Part shown: positions 22,544-33,426 of the stretch, piece after piece
How positions within the stretch are numbered: the first letter of the stretch is position 1
Layout: each line of letters opens with the position of its first letter
Assembly: GCA_032718475.1 (NCBI GenBank)
Contig: JAUCBJ010000876.1
Location: forward strand, 1 to 48,983
From: Nemertoderma westbladi
Taxonomy: Eukaryota; Xenacoelomorpha; Nemertodermatida; Nemertodermatidae
Direction: 5' to 3'
Length of the DNA stretch: 48,983 bases
The notes under the pieces: model-generated
What the model was told of the DNA's origin: nothing
The model's database searches: none
What the model saw: only the letters and a program-made list of their open reading frames with translations
Position numbers and translations under genes: made by a program

Positions 22544-25216
22544 TTAAGCTCTTGTTGTTGTTTTTGGATTATTGTTACTGCAAGATAAATAAAATTTAGA
22601 GAAAGCGGTTGCTAATTCTGCGAAGGAGGGACGTTTCTGGGGCGCCTCGTCCATACAGCGGACTACCAAATCCCACACGGAGCGCATACATCGGGGCGGA
22701 CAGACGAGACTGAGACCGGGCCCGTTCATCGCCTCCAGCACCTCCTCGTCGGAGAGTGCGGAGAACGGGAGATCCCCGAGACTGAAAACCTCGAAGACAA
22801 AGACACCGAAGGCGTAAACGTCGGACTTCTGGGAGTAGGCCTCCTCCAAGGCGGCCTCTCCGGGCATCCAACGCAGCGGGATCACCCGCTTCTTGTACTC
22901 GTAGTACTCCGAGTTATAGACATCCCGACACAGACCCACTCGGGCAACTTTAATCTCCAACCCGGAGCTGACCAGACAGTTCCTGGCCGCCAGATCGCGA
23001 TGCTGTAGCCGCAGACTCGCCATGTACTCCATGGCCGCGAGGACCTGTCGACATATATGGAGTTTATGTGTGGAGGAGAGCGGGGGCGGGTTGGAGGCGA
23101 CCCCATTGTCGGGGTTACGGGTCGCCACTATGAACTTCTTAAGATCCCCCCAGTCTGTGTACTCCATGATCATATAGTTGGGTCCTTCGGCGTCCCGCGA
23201 AACCCCGACCAACTCTGCCACGTTGCGGTGCTCCAGACGGGACCAGATCTCGGCCTCCTGCTGGAAGTCGCCAACCTCCTCGCCTTCCTTCACCAACAAC
23301 GACTTGACCATGACGAGGAGCGGCTCAGCGGCTTTATTACCGTCGACGGAATCCTCGGGGGCTACGAACAAATTTGCGAGGAAGACATCCCCGTAGGTTC
23401 CCTTCCCGAGCATCGCGAGAGTCTCGAGGTGTCTGCGGTCTACCAGCGGGAGCTCCGTAACCTCCCCGTTACCCGTCACCGTCACCGACTGTAACGGAAC
23501 ACTCTCCGGTAACACGCCGTTGTTCTGCTGCTTGGCGGCGTTCCGTTGCCGGATGCGACGACGTCGCCGTTTACAGTAGATCGTGAGAGCGGCGACGAGG
23601 ACGATGTACGCCACCGCGCAGCCCACCGCGATCCCGATGGTCTTGGCGAACGATTTGGACGGGGTTACAGCCGTTACGGGGGTTACCGCGGCGTTACCAC
23701 CGTTCGGAGTCACTGTTACATCCACGATGCGGCTGTGCGCCAACCCCAACACGTTACCGAGGACGCAACGATAGGCCCCGGAGTCTCGAAGCCCCGCTGA
23801 TGGGATAAACAACTCCGCGGATTTAAACTTCTTATCCCCGATGGTCCAGGTAACGGTGGGTTGCGGGATACCGACGACGGTGCACCGCAGTCGCACCGGA
23901 GCCCCCTCGGACACCGTCACGGGGCCGGACACCGGGACCCCATCCGCGGACAACGCGGTCACCCTCGGAGGGAACCCAACGCGTACCTCGAAGGTGCGGC
24001 TGATATCGGCGGTCCCGTTGGTCGCGTTGCAACGGAACCGCATACCGTCGTGCGACCAGCTCACGTTCGTGAACCGAACGGCGATCCCGTCGATCTCAAA
24101 GGAGTTGGATATCGGTTCCAGGGCCTCCCACACGATCGTAGGAGCAGGGAACCCACGCACCTGGCATACTATAGAAATCTCGGTCTTATTCAGTTCGATA
24201 AAGATACTGGTCTTGTTACTTTTGAAGGCGAGAACCGGATTCACCAGGATTTTCGAGTAGAACTCCCTACGGACGCCCTTAGCGGAGGTCAGCACACAGC
24301 TGACGTGGGAATTCCCGTCCGCGAGTGAGGCGGAGGAGATGAGCAACGTATTAGTGTCCGAATCCACCAGATAACCGGGGATACCGACCACGCTAGTGGG
24401 AGTAAGCCTATCGCCGTTTACCTCGGTATACTTGAACCACTCGACGCGTCCGCCTTCCTCCTCAGGTTCGCATTGGAATCTCGCCGGGTCGCCCTCCCAG
24501 ACTGTCACAAACTTCGCCGGCTCCTCCACTAACGTAGGGAGTGGCAACACCGAAACGGTTACCTCACGATATATTTTAGCAGCAGAATTAGATGCTGTGC
24601 AGGTGTAGACCCCAGAGTCATTGATTGTCGCATCCTTCACGTTTAAAACTAACGAATTATCGGTATCCTCGGTGTAAACTCTCCCGTTAGAATTTCCGAT
24701 GACTTTGGATTGTTCCGAGGACCACGTTAACTCCACCGTTGGACTACCCACGGGCCGGTAACACACATACTTTAATTTTGCTCCCACAAATGTTAATTCG
24801 GGCGCCATCCCAATAACTGTAAAGTTATCCGATATGTACTGAATGCTCAGTTCAATGGACCCTTGAATCTGTTTGCTTAGATTAGGGGCATTTACTTTGC
24901 ATACAAATCTACCGTTATCCTCAGCATGAGATAAATTCGTAATATACAACTTATTCTCATAAATGTTAATTCGAGTTGAGTTAATAAGTATATTTTTATG
25001 GCGTACCCATGTGTACATCGGTACGTTAAGCTGTTTGTCATTCACATCGCAAGTCAACGTAAGGTTAAGACCTTCAGTTAAAAGATCATTAGACAACCCA
25101 TTAATTGTCACATCAACACATCTACCTCCTTGAAAAACAGTCAGCAAGAAGAAGAACCCGACCATTAACGGAACTTCCATATACCGAGATGTTCTTTGAT
25201 GTACGATTGGAAACAT
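22544..25216 (-). CDS. ptk7: PTK7/off-track-like receptor pseudokinase, intronless
   Basis: Single-pass receptor of the PTK7 (CCK4)/off-track family, which acts as a catalytically weak or dead co-receptor in Wnt and planar polarity signalling. Residues are numbered from an upstream TTG at 25258; the frame stays open to about 25326. The first ATG is M15 (25216, A at -3). M27 (25180) sits directly before a signal peptide and is an equally good start. Five Ig domains carry Cys pairs 70/120, 166/220, 263/321, 365/410 and 459/498, each with a core Trp. A TM helix spans about 541-562, followed by a KRRRRR stop. The kinase-like domain is about 611-890: intact LGKGTYGDV loop, MVKSL lysine, HRDLAARNCL, but the DFG position reads RVG and the APE position reads PGE. 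DVYNSEYY and PLRWM match PTK7 closely. Human PTK7 has seven Ig domains; this has five. No intron interrupts it, although the human gene has many, so a retrocopy or intron loss is possible. GC content jumps near 24560. Confidence 0.93.
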   Translation of the reverse strand: MFPIVHQRTSRYMEVPLMVGFFFLLTVFQGGRCVDVTINGLSNDLLTEGLNLTLTCDVNDKQLNVPMYTWVRHKNILINSTRINIYENKLYITNLSHAEDNGRFVCKVNAPNLSKQIQGSIELSIQYISDNFTVIGMAPELTFVGAKLKYVCYRPVGSPTVELTWSSEQSKVIGNSNGRVYTEDTDNSLVLNVKDATINDSGVYTCTASNSAAKIYREVTVSVLPLPTLVEEPAKFVTVWEGDPARFQCEPEEEGGRVEWFKYTEVNGDRLTPTSVVGIPGYLVDSDTNTLLISSASLADGNSHVSCVLTSAKGVRREFYSKILVNPVLAFKSNKTSIFIELNKTEISIVCQVRGFPAPTIVWEALEPISNSFEIDGIAVRFTNVSWSHDGMRFRCNATNGTADISRTFEVRVGFPPRVTALSADGVPVSGPVTVSEGAPVRLRCTVVGIPQPTVTWTIGDKKFKSAELFIPSAGLRDSGAYRCVLGNVLGLAHSRIVDVTVTPNGGNAAVTPVTAVTPSKSFAKTIGIAVGCAVAYIVLVAALTIYCKRRRRRIRQRNAAKQQNNGVLPESVPLQSVTVTGNGEVTELPLVDRRHLETLAMLGKGTYGDVFLANLFVAPEDSVDGNKAAEPLLVMVKSLLVKEGEEVGDFQQEAEIWSRLEHRNVAELVGVSRDAEGPNYMIMEYTDWGDLKKFIVATRNPDNGVASNPPPLSSTHKLHICRQVLAAMEYMASLRLQHRDLAARNCLVSSGLEIKVARVGLCRDVYNSEYYEYKKRVIPLRWMPGEAALEEAYSQKSDVYAFGVFVFEVFSLGDLPFSALSDEEVLEAMNGPGLSLVCPPRCMRSVWDLVVRCMDEAPQKRPSFAELATAFSKFYLSCSNNNPKTTTRA
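25114..25180 (-). other. Signal peptide region of the PTK7-like protein
   Basis: From M27 the reading is a short N-region (MEVPLMV), a hydrophobic core (GFFFLLTVF) and a small/polar stretch ending GGRCV, a normal signal-peptide layout. The first Ig domain follows at once. This is the argument for M27 as the real start. M15 would give a longer N-region with an Arg and a His, which is also tolerated. Confidence 0.7.
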
Positions 25217-26199
25217 AATTATATTATATATTCTATTTAAAATCAAATCAGAAAACAAATAGAGTACACTGGTAAACCTACCTAATATCGGAATATATGT
25301 ACGTGAAATAATTGTATGTATCGTTTATACGGCCTAATCAATACGCCTAAATACTGTAATACCTTATAGGCCGGCCTTCTCACTAGTTCAAAGTCCGTAT
25401 CAAGCTTGTCCCTATCGCCCCTCCCTCCCTACCCTACCACCCCGTCCTCCATGTTATCTTATTTACATTTACACACCTGAGAACTTGAGAACCTCAGATT
25501 AGATACAGACTGCGCTTTGTTACCTCTCCTTGTCAACTGTCGTCGGCACTTACTGACTTTCCTAGTCGGATTAGGTATGCCTCACCAGCTAGGCCTAATT
25601 AATATAACAAGCACCCTGCCATTAATTTCCTTAAAATGTGCAATTATGTGTTAAAAATCTAGGACCTACCATAACTCTCAAAACACTAATAGGGCTAATT
25701 ACATTTTAAAACATGCCCCGCTCCAACTACATTGACCACTCCAGTTCTAATGCTCTGTAATGAGCTTTAAATCAGCTTCACACCACACTGAGAAGAGGTG
25801 TAGGCCTACCGCTACTGATACGGTCTGACGGTAACGGTAACAACACGCCGGTAAAAAAATGTGCAAATTTATCAAGTGAAAAATGTGCCAAGTTTCGGCA
25901 AAATGGGCAATAAATCAATAAATAACAGAAATAATAACAGCAAAACCACACCACTACCTGTCTACACTCTACAGTATATTAGATTAGTAGGCCTAGTATA
26001 TATAGCATAGATATTCAGGTATAAAGATTTAAAGAACTTAACCATAAATTGGGATCAGCTTGGCTAGTTATTAATACATGAATAACGAGGTCGTGAGCTG
26101 TCAATACAACTGTAATTCACACTAATTAATGATATATCCTAATATTATGGTTGTTCTGTTTTTCTGTTTTTTAATCAGTAATTTGAATCTACAAACAAT
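25217..26199. other. 5' flank of the PTK7-like gene
   Basis: No upstream exon recognised. On the minus strand, ttttctgatttgattttaaatag (25227-25249) could act as a splice acceptor just before M15, so a 5' UTR exon further up is possible. The rest is AT-rich. Confidence 0.35.
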
Positions 26200-27262
26200 G
26201 GGGGTGAGGTGAGTACAAAACAAAAGACCCAATTATAAAGACCTGCATAAAATCTTGCAACATGTGTTAGTGTTGCACACTAACACACCCAAAAAACTTA
26301 CCCAAAAAGACAAAATAACTTATATCCTATAAAAAGGTATAAACTGATAAAGTTATAGTAGTATAGGGATCCTATGTGTTTCGGTATCAGGGAATCGGTG
26401 GTAGTGCGATTTAGTATTTTGGTTAGGTTAGATATTGAATAGGCCATTGTTGACAATACTACACTTTTGCTGGCAAAGTCTATTGTCTGATTGTGATTAT
26501 TCAGCTGCTACTGATACCGCTTTGCATGCCAAACCAAAGTTACTACGTCAAGTTAAATTTGTATGGCACAAAGCTACAAAGGATCAGTTCTTACATTACT
26601 CAACCTCCATTGACAAGGCTTTAATTGACATGCAACATTTTCTTCAGTTCAGGGAACACTCAGTGACAAATTTGAATATTGCAGCAGAAAATCCAAGGGA
26701 CACAATTTACAACTGCGCAGCGCACTATCCTATATTCCTGTAACAAAAACGGTTAAGTGTTCAAGGATTATTAGAATCCGCACCAAACTGTTAAAACAGA
26801 AATGCAAAGTAACCAAAGGCCTTTATAATATGTGGTCTTCGCACGATAAGGACCCCAACAGTCCTCTTGCAGAGAAATTCAAGTCTTCTAAACGAACAAC
26901 ACGTAATCTGAAAAATTTCTTATCTAGAAATCTAGTTGCTGACAAGGTAAACAAATGGTCTAGCAAACCTAGATCCAATCCAAGACAATTCTGGTTCCAA
27001 GTGAATAACAAAGACATACATGGTATACAATGGAATTTCATATTATACGATACCAATATATATTATACCAATAAATTTGGTGCAGATAAAGGAACACAGG
27101 AGAATTTAGAGTCACTACATTCTCCTGTGATGAGCCTCTGTAACCGACCCCTTTACTAACCTGCTCCTATAAATGGCAATGGGACCTAGGACGTATCGCT
27201 CTTTGGGACCTATCGCGGCTTTACCTCTTTGTTTTGTACAGAATGCAGAACGGTTAAAGTCT
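26200..27262. mobile_element. Larger member of the 15298-15540 element family
   Basis: Left end ggtgaggtgagtacaaaaca and right end (27178-27262: ctctttgggacctatcgcgg, tacctctttgttttgtaca) match the two halves of 15298-15540. The centre contains LINE-like sequence (26480-27060). Confidence 0.55.
26480..27060 (+). mobile_element. LINE relic, endonuclease-RT linker region
   Basis: Two plus frames (to 26741, and from 26829) read DCDYSAATDTAL.., LHYSTSIDKALIDM, and then MWSSHDKDPNSPLAEKFKSS, KRTTRNLKNFL, SNPRQFWFQVNN. The pattern 'LW...G.P.S.....YK.SKR.FR..LR' and 'NPR.FW..VN' is typical of the stretch between endonuclease and RT in non-LTR ORF2. Stops break it; no RT core follows. Confidence 0.6.
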
Positions 27263-27299
27263 TGGCTGCTTGGTGCCATAACATAAGTGCTAAACGTTA

Positions 27300-27478
27300 C
27301 GTACCCGGTGCGCGGTGCCCGGTTGAAATTCACTAGTGTATTCTCACTCCGGGGTCTGGGGGTGTGTGTATTTTCCCTAGTGTAATTTAACCCCCTCCAG
27401 TGAAAATTCACCCCTGCATTATCAATTTTCACCCTGTGCAAAATTAATTTCCCTAGTGTATTCTCACTCCCGGTATAA
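27300..27478. repeat. ctagtgtattctcactccgg repeat, left copy
   Basis: Two near copies of ccctagtgtattctcactcc here, and loosely inverse/related words (ctagtgaattctaaccgggg) at 28547-28760. This suggests terminal parts of one old element spanning 27300-28760. Confidence 0.45.
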
Positions 27479-28546
27479 TATTTTACATCTTCTACAGTAA
27501 TATTCTCAAATCTATATAAAATTACCTAATTAACTAAAACTGTAAAACTGCTAATTACTGAATTAACTATTAAGAAATGCCAAATAATGAAAAAATTTAT
27601 TAATTATTGATGCATTGATTAAATTAAAAATATTAATTTGTACATAAAATGCCACAATTCCTAAAAATACGCACTGTGTAATAATTGCGTAATAATAATT
27701 TTCGTATTGAATTAAAAAAACATATTAAAAACGATCGATTATTAAAAAATTACTTATGCCTATAATAATAAATTATACAATGAACTAAAAAAAACTATTA
27801 TTAAAAATTGATTAATTATTGATTAGGTACGGCTGTACGGTACCGGTACATGAATAATTCCGGCATCCATACCGGCAAAAATAATACCGGAATGGTTCGT
27901 ATAACTGTATAAAATGTCACAATTCCACGTATGACATACCTCGTGGCCGTGGGTAATTTCATTCCCATGGAGCAGCGACCACACGTAGGAGGTGTTTCAG
28001 GACCGAGACCGTGTTTTATCCAGCACTGAAATTCCGCTTTAGATGAAGTACTGAAGTATGCCTATCTTTCTAGAAAATACATTTTTTGTTTTTTTCACGT
28101 GCTGCGCGAAGGGCACAACGTCCTCTTCTGCCGTAAAATTTTATAGTAAAGTAGGATTAGGAATACACCCTACTACAAGTATACAGCTCGGTTTAAGCCT
28201 GTATTGCTGTAAGCAGGAAGGTTGCAGTGCAGTCAGCTAATCAGGTTACAGTACAGCAGTAGCCAGTAGGCCTAATAGGGAATAATACACTATAATACAG
28301 TGACAGTCAGACAGTAATACAGTTCTGCAGTTAATAACAGAATAATAGTATAGGACAGTAGGCAGGCAGGCAGGTCTGCTGTCTGCAGGCAGGCAGGTAG
28401 GACAGTAGGACTGTAGGATGGAGGCACCCAAACAGGAGTGAGCCGGTATCTGCGGTCGTCTGTTCGCTTAACTGTAGTACTGTAGGCTTATATCGAATTT
28501 AAATTAGGCCCTATATCAAACTTTAAAATATCATGGCAGCATGGCA
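27479..28546. other. AT-rich interval between related repeats
   Basis: AT-rich single-copy-like sequence with ggcaggcaggcagg at about 28360-28400 and cgtgctgcgcgaagggc at 28098 (reverse of the dispersed word seen at 16375). No gene. Confidence 0.45.
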
Positions 28547-28760
28547 CATGGGGGGTAAAGAATACACTGCTGCACTGAGAGGGGTCAAATTTCACAAAAA
28601 AAGTACCCAGAGTAGTTTCACCCCCCGTTAAAATACCCTAGTGAATTCTAACCGGGGTGGGGGGGGGGGGGGTGAAAGAAAACACACTACCGGTACCGGT
28701 AGGCCTAGTGAATTTTAACCGGGGGTGAATTTTTAGGGGGGTGGAAATTCTCTGCTACAC
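28547..28760. repeat. ctagtgaattctaaccgggg repeat with poly-G
   Basis: Contains two ctagtgaatt(c/t)taaccggg(g) words and a poly-G run, related to 27300-27478. Confidence 0.45.
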
Positions 28761-29850
28761 CGGTCTCCCGGAGCCGGACACCCGTAAGCGGTACCGAACC
28801 GACCGATCCGATCCCGATGATACACCTTACCTTACAGCCTTACTCTGTTACTGCACTGCCACGCTCTATACCATGCAGCCATGCCACTGCCACGCCACCG
28901 CCACGCCCACATGCCATAGACAGATAGACCATACTGCCATTGGCCCAATGGCAGAATGGCCCATTGCTGCATTGCCATAGACTAACCAATACATGCAATA
29001 GGCAAGCCATTACAGCGTTAAGCATTTCGCTGCTTTGTACACGTACACGTACCGGTACCGTACGTGTTAACCCATTCATTATTCCATTATATTACTGTAA
29101 ATTGTAATACGGTACCGGTAATTGTATACTTCTGTACTTAGTGAATATATTATAGGCCTACTTGTGACCTCCTACATAGTCGAGTCATGTTTGTTTAGTT
29201 TAAGAAGATATAATTTGTTTCCATTTGCGTCTCTATCAGTCTATTATTGTTTCTATAGTCTGATAGTGTTTTGGTGTAATAAAAAAACTTCAAACGTCTG
29301 TAAGTGTACGGTACTGGACTGGTAGTGGTACTTGTGTGTGTGTACGACTACGACACGACAGCACGACGTGACACTACAACAGCTGAACAGTACAATGCTA
29401 GCACTGTAGCAGGCTAGAGTCAGACAGTATCAATTATTGTCAGTTACCGGTACCGTTTTTTCTGTCTTTCAATTCACCACACTCTGTCTATCTGATGTCT
29501 TGAACATGAACATACTTTCAGACATTAATGTACCGGTACCTAAAAAAACATATCGCTATTGCACAACAACATTCAGCACAATTCACAGTTAGAAAGAATA
29601 ATATTAATGGTTAACTAGGCACCTATATAACGTTTGGAATGCCTAAGGTAAGGAATTTGTAACCGTGTGGTGGTTGGTTGTTGATGGCAGTTAGCTTAGT
29701 CATAGCAAGTGTTCACAGCCAATGGCTTACATTATATAAACGCCCCCTTGTGTTTAGGAATGAGTATTTCATTTTTTATTGTTTGTTGCGTACAATCTGT
29801 GCACTTCACAAGATTTATATAGTAAACAGTATACATACCATGTCCTGGAA
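28761..29850. other. Intergenic rich in taccggta words
   Basis: No gene found. Many accggtac/taccggta palindromic words (28690, 29045, 29110, 29448, 29532) occur, as they do again at 41740-42000. Confidence 0.5.
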
Positions 29851-29863
29851 TAGTACCGTAACA

Positions 29864-29877
29864 CAGTGGCATGCCCA

Positions 29878-29909
<32 letters not shown>

Positions 29910-31580
29910 ATTTTTCTAAAAATAAATATTAATGAGATTGCATGAAATTTGAAACAGAGTTAGTTTAACCTCCCCCTCCTTATTGGGCGAGCTATGTAGG
30001 CCTTTTATGTATGTATTTGTTTCCGTTGCAGGTCATTTATTCTCTTGCACAAACACACCTTGTTCTAAAACATTTTGTTTATTAATGAATATCCATATGG
30101 GCAATTACTTTAATTTTTGACATCAGATTGAATAAATGAGACAAATTACTCATCTTTCCAAATAGCGCAAATACTCTGCATTGGGAAACGATGTTATTCT
30201 TAAACAGTTGACTTTTAAAAAGGTGTCGTACGTTAAAAAATAGGACACTTTTTATTGTACATATTTTATTTTTGATTGCAATTAATGCCGAAGACAGGTC
30301 TGTTATTATTGTTGGGCTCAAAATGTAGCTCAACTATTATATTTTTCAAAAAGGCTTTCGCAATTGCACTGCAGATCCTCTGAAGCCGGTATTTGCAATT
30401 CAACGTTGTGCGGAAGGGTGTCGGACGTTTCGTGTTGGACGTTACATAAAAATTGGCAATATTTAGCCACCTCAGTCACCTTTATTTTTCGTCTTTGGAA
30501 TGTACTCTAGATATCAATAGATCCGCATTCATCTGCAGATTCCGAATCTGAAAACCATTTTAAATTTCACCAACAATTGCCAAATATATTATAAAAATAC
30601 TAAGGTGTAAATTTTGAGTCGCAAATAGCAATTATTTAAAACTATTTTTAATTATTTATTTATTTTATTATTAAAAAACATATGGACAAAAAGATTTGAT
30701 GTTTGAGGGCCTAGTACTTAGTAGTAGGCCTACATCCATATAAACAATCAGTTCTGGAATATGCCTTTACACTATACACTGCAATTTACAGTAGACATTA
30801 AATACATAATAATAATAGTGTAAGACGTTACTAAACTTCATTCACTGAAATCACAGCCTTTATGGTAGCCTGGATTGCTATAAATGGCACAAGAGACGCC
30901 ATCTTACGTCGGCATTGAGTAATTTTAATTTCGATATTATTTTCCATACAATAGAAAAGTAATTGAGAAAAAATGTAAAAAAAAGTGTCGGACGTTACAA
31001 TTAGGTACAGGTAGCTTTTAATGCTTATTGTATGTATGAAAAACGTTCTATGTTTATGGCGTAGAACTACCTCATTGGAATGTGCATTTGCGGCTGATTA
31101 CAATGATACAGTAGCCTATGTGGATAAACAGTAAAAAAATATTTCGCCTTGAATTTTTGTATTTTTTTAGGTTTTACCTTAGTCTTGATGATGGTCGATA
31201 TAATCGCAAAATTTCCAACTTTATACCCTCAAATAAATGTAAATTTTGTCAAATTAAAAAAAAAATTTAAGTTTTATTTTTTTCATGTCGTGTCCCATTT
31301 TCTGTGGAAATGCCCATATACTAGTATTAATTTCTTATAGCATTGTTGCCAAGCTACTTATCAGATTAACAAAATGTTCTAGAACATGGTCTATTTATAA
31401 AATAGAATGAATTACCTGCATGCGACATTCGAATGCCCATACCTCAGCTATTTCCCAACCAAATTCATATGTTTTCACATATTAGGAATCTCTGTTTCAA
31501 ATTTCATGCAATCTCATTAAGATTGTTGAAGAATATTTATTTTCTTTTTTGTGGGGGGGGGGGGGGGGGGGATGCCACTG
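29864..31580. mobile_element. hAT-like element, 1.7 kb, poly-C/poly-G inside its ends
   Basis: Left cagtggcatgccc at 29864 and right gatgccactg ending 31580 are inverse. The match continues inward through poly-C/poly-G and gagattgcatgaaatttgaa (29934-29963 against 31490-31519), about 90 bp, and outward through accgtaa. No transposase frame. Interior words such as gttctaaaacattttgttt link it to the elements at 9802 and 37034. Confidence 0.7.
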
Positions 31581-31733
31581 ATTTACGGTTTACTGGTTTA
31601 CTTTATCCATTTTTGGGTTTCTCTGGATATTTATCTAGGTACAGGTATGGATGGTATTTAGTAGGACTAATTGACTTGTTTCATTGTTACTTTCTTGTCA
31701 ACCCGTAGTGATACACCTAGTAGATGGTGTTCG
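31581..31733. other. Flank between two elements
   Basis: Includes cctagtagat at 31716-31725, repeated at 32907-32916 beyond the next element. Confidence 0.5.
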
Positions 31734-32906
31734 GACACTTCCCCCTGGACACTTCCCCCCCGGACAGTTCCCCCCGCTCAAGTAGGACACTTCCCCCCCG
31801 GACACTTCCCCCCAGACACTTCCCCCCCGCGGACACTTCCCCCCCCCGACTGTTCTTAACTTCGCACATTCGTATTTTTCATTTTGTAAGGTAAACGGAC
31901 CGCTTGTATCCAGATAAGTTGTATCCAATTTTCCTTTCGTAGCTCAGAAAGTGATCTTTTGCATCCCGATTTTACATTTTATATCCAAGTTTTATTTATG
32001 GGTTTTATCAATGCAATTACATCGTATTGTTTGCTAATCTTTAAACAATTAATTATATTAGATGACCTATAAATTCCATCCCCGGAATGATATACTGTTT
32101 TTATTAACTATAGAATTATAATAATTAATTGTTTTAATTATAGGTATTACTATGTAATAGTCTTCTTCAAATTGTAGCAGATGGGGATGGATATTATTGT
32201 TGCAATCAAAGTTATACCTCTCCTACTATTACATATTGATATATATATATTACTACTATACATACTATATAGATATTATACACACTACATATTAAATTTC
32301 CTGGTTACTTGCAATATTTTTTATAGGATTTTGTTGAATTATATAATATTGTAGTAATTTATATATAAAATTGGTTAACATTCAATACAGCTCCTACTTT
32401 AGGCTTAGTCAATTTATTATTTGATGATACAAACATGAAATAATTATTTCAAAGTGGTCTTAAGTCTTTCACCACGGGCACTCAGGGAAATGCCGGGGTC
32501 TGGGGGCGATAACCCCCAATAAAAGAAGCGGGTGTTTGGGGGCGGCAGCCCCCAAGAAAAGAAGCGGGGGTTTGGGGGCGGCAGACCCCAACAAAAGAAG
32601 CGGGGGTTTGGGGGCGGCAGCCCCCAATTAAAATAAATTAAAAGAATTAAAGGAATTAAAAGAAAAACAAACAAAATTTGACTATAAAAATGTTTCTTTT
32701 ATAATTTTGAAAAAACTTGTCTAGATACAACTTGTCTTGTAACCATCTTTAACTTTTGTTTATTGCTTTGATGCACCCAGATTAATTTCAACACTTTAAC
32801 TGGGGGGGAAGTGTCCGGGGGGCAAGTGTCCGGGGGGGGAAGTGTCCGGGGGGAAGTGTCCTACTTGGGCGGGGGGGAAGTGTCCGGGGGGGAAGTGTCC
32901 TAGATC
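31734..32906. mobile_element. Element with minisatellite-like inverted ends (ggacacttcccccc)
   Basis: Left end 31734-31850 is a run of ggacacttcccccc units; right end 32800-32906 is the inverse run. An off-register unit with caagtagg/cctacttg appears at matching places in both. Direct repeats cctagtagat (31716-31725, 32907-32916) flank it. The AT-rich middle has no transposase. Confidence 0.65.
32480..32632. repeat. Four tandem units with gggggcggcagcccccaa hairpins
   Basis: About 40-bp units gggggcggcagcccccaa plus aaaagaagcgggggttt. Each has a gggggc-ggca-gccccc type stem. The minus frame reads WGLPPPNPRFF repeatedly and is an artefact. Confidence 0.85.
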
Positions 32907-32933
32907 CCTAGTAGATAACTGTATGTAGAGGCA

Positions 32934-32967
32934 GAGTCGGAAGATGTTCAGAGTCGGAAGATGTTCA
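32934..32967. repeat. 17-bp exact tandem duplication
   Basis: gagtcggaagatgttca occurs at 32934-32950 and 32951-32967. Confidence 0.93.
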
Positions 32968-33426
32968 GCAAATCTTAGATCGGATGAGCATAAGCTCAAA
33001 GGATGGTATGCTTGAGTATGTGGGCGACTTCGCGTGGGTTCATGGATCCGGAAGTAAGATGAGGACCTTCGAACGCCTAAGGGAAAAACATGGGCAGCAT
33101 TGAATATGCTTTCCAAGATTTGGAAGTCACCGAGAATTAATCGGAAACTTAAGGTCCGATTATTTAGAGCAGCAGTAGTTCCAGTACTCCTCTATGGGAG
33201 TCCATGCTGGGCTCTAACTGCTGAGGACACCAAATCTCTGGATGGCACATTCACAAGAATGCTACGCCGGGTTCACTGTGTCAAGTACAATGCACAAATC
33301 TCCAACCAGACACTATATAACATTGGAGGTGTCTCATTGGTTCCCCCAAGCTTGACAAAGCCGCCTCCGCTTTGCAGGAGATTGTTTTCGCCGTGAGGAC
33401 CAGCCAGTGCATAAACTTGTGCTTTG
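32968..33426 (+). mobile_element. LINE family A fragment, interrupted
   Basis: Plus-strand match to the 10180 fragment: gagcataagctcaaaggatgg, then IWKSPRINRKLKVRLFRAAV, VLLYGSPCWALT, NQTLYNIGGVSLVPPS. It is frameshifted at its start and again near 33358. It stops inside the tail at tgctttg and resumes at 33618. Confidence 0.82.

Noticed and set aside
23057-24328. Plus-strand frames opposite the PTK7-like gene
   Set aside because: Shadows created by the GC-rich minus-strand coding sequence.
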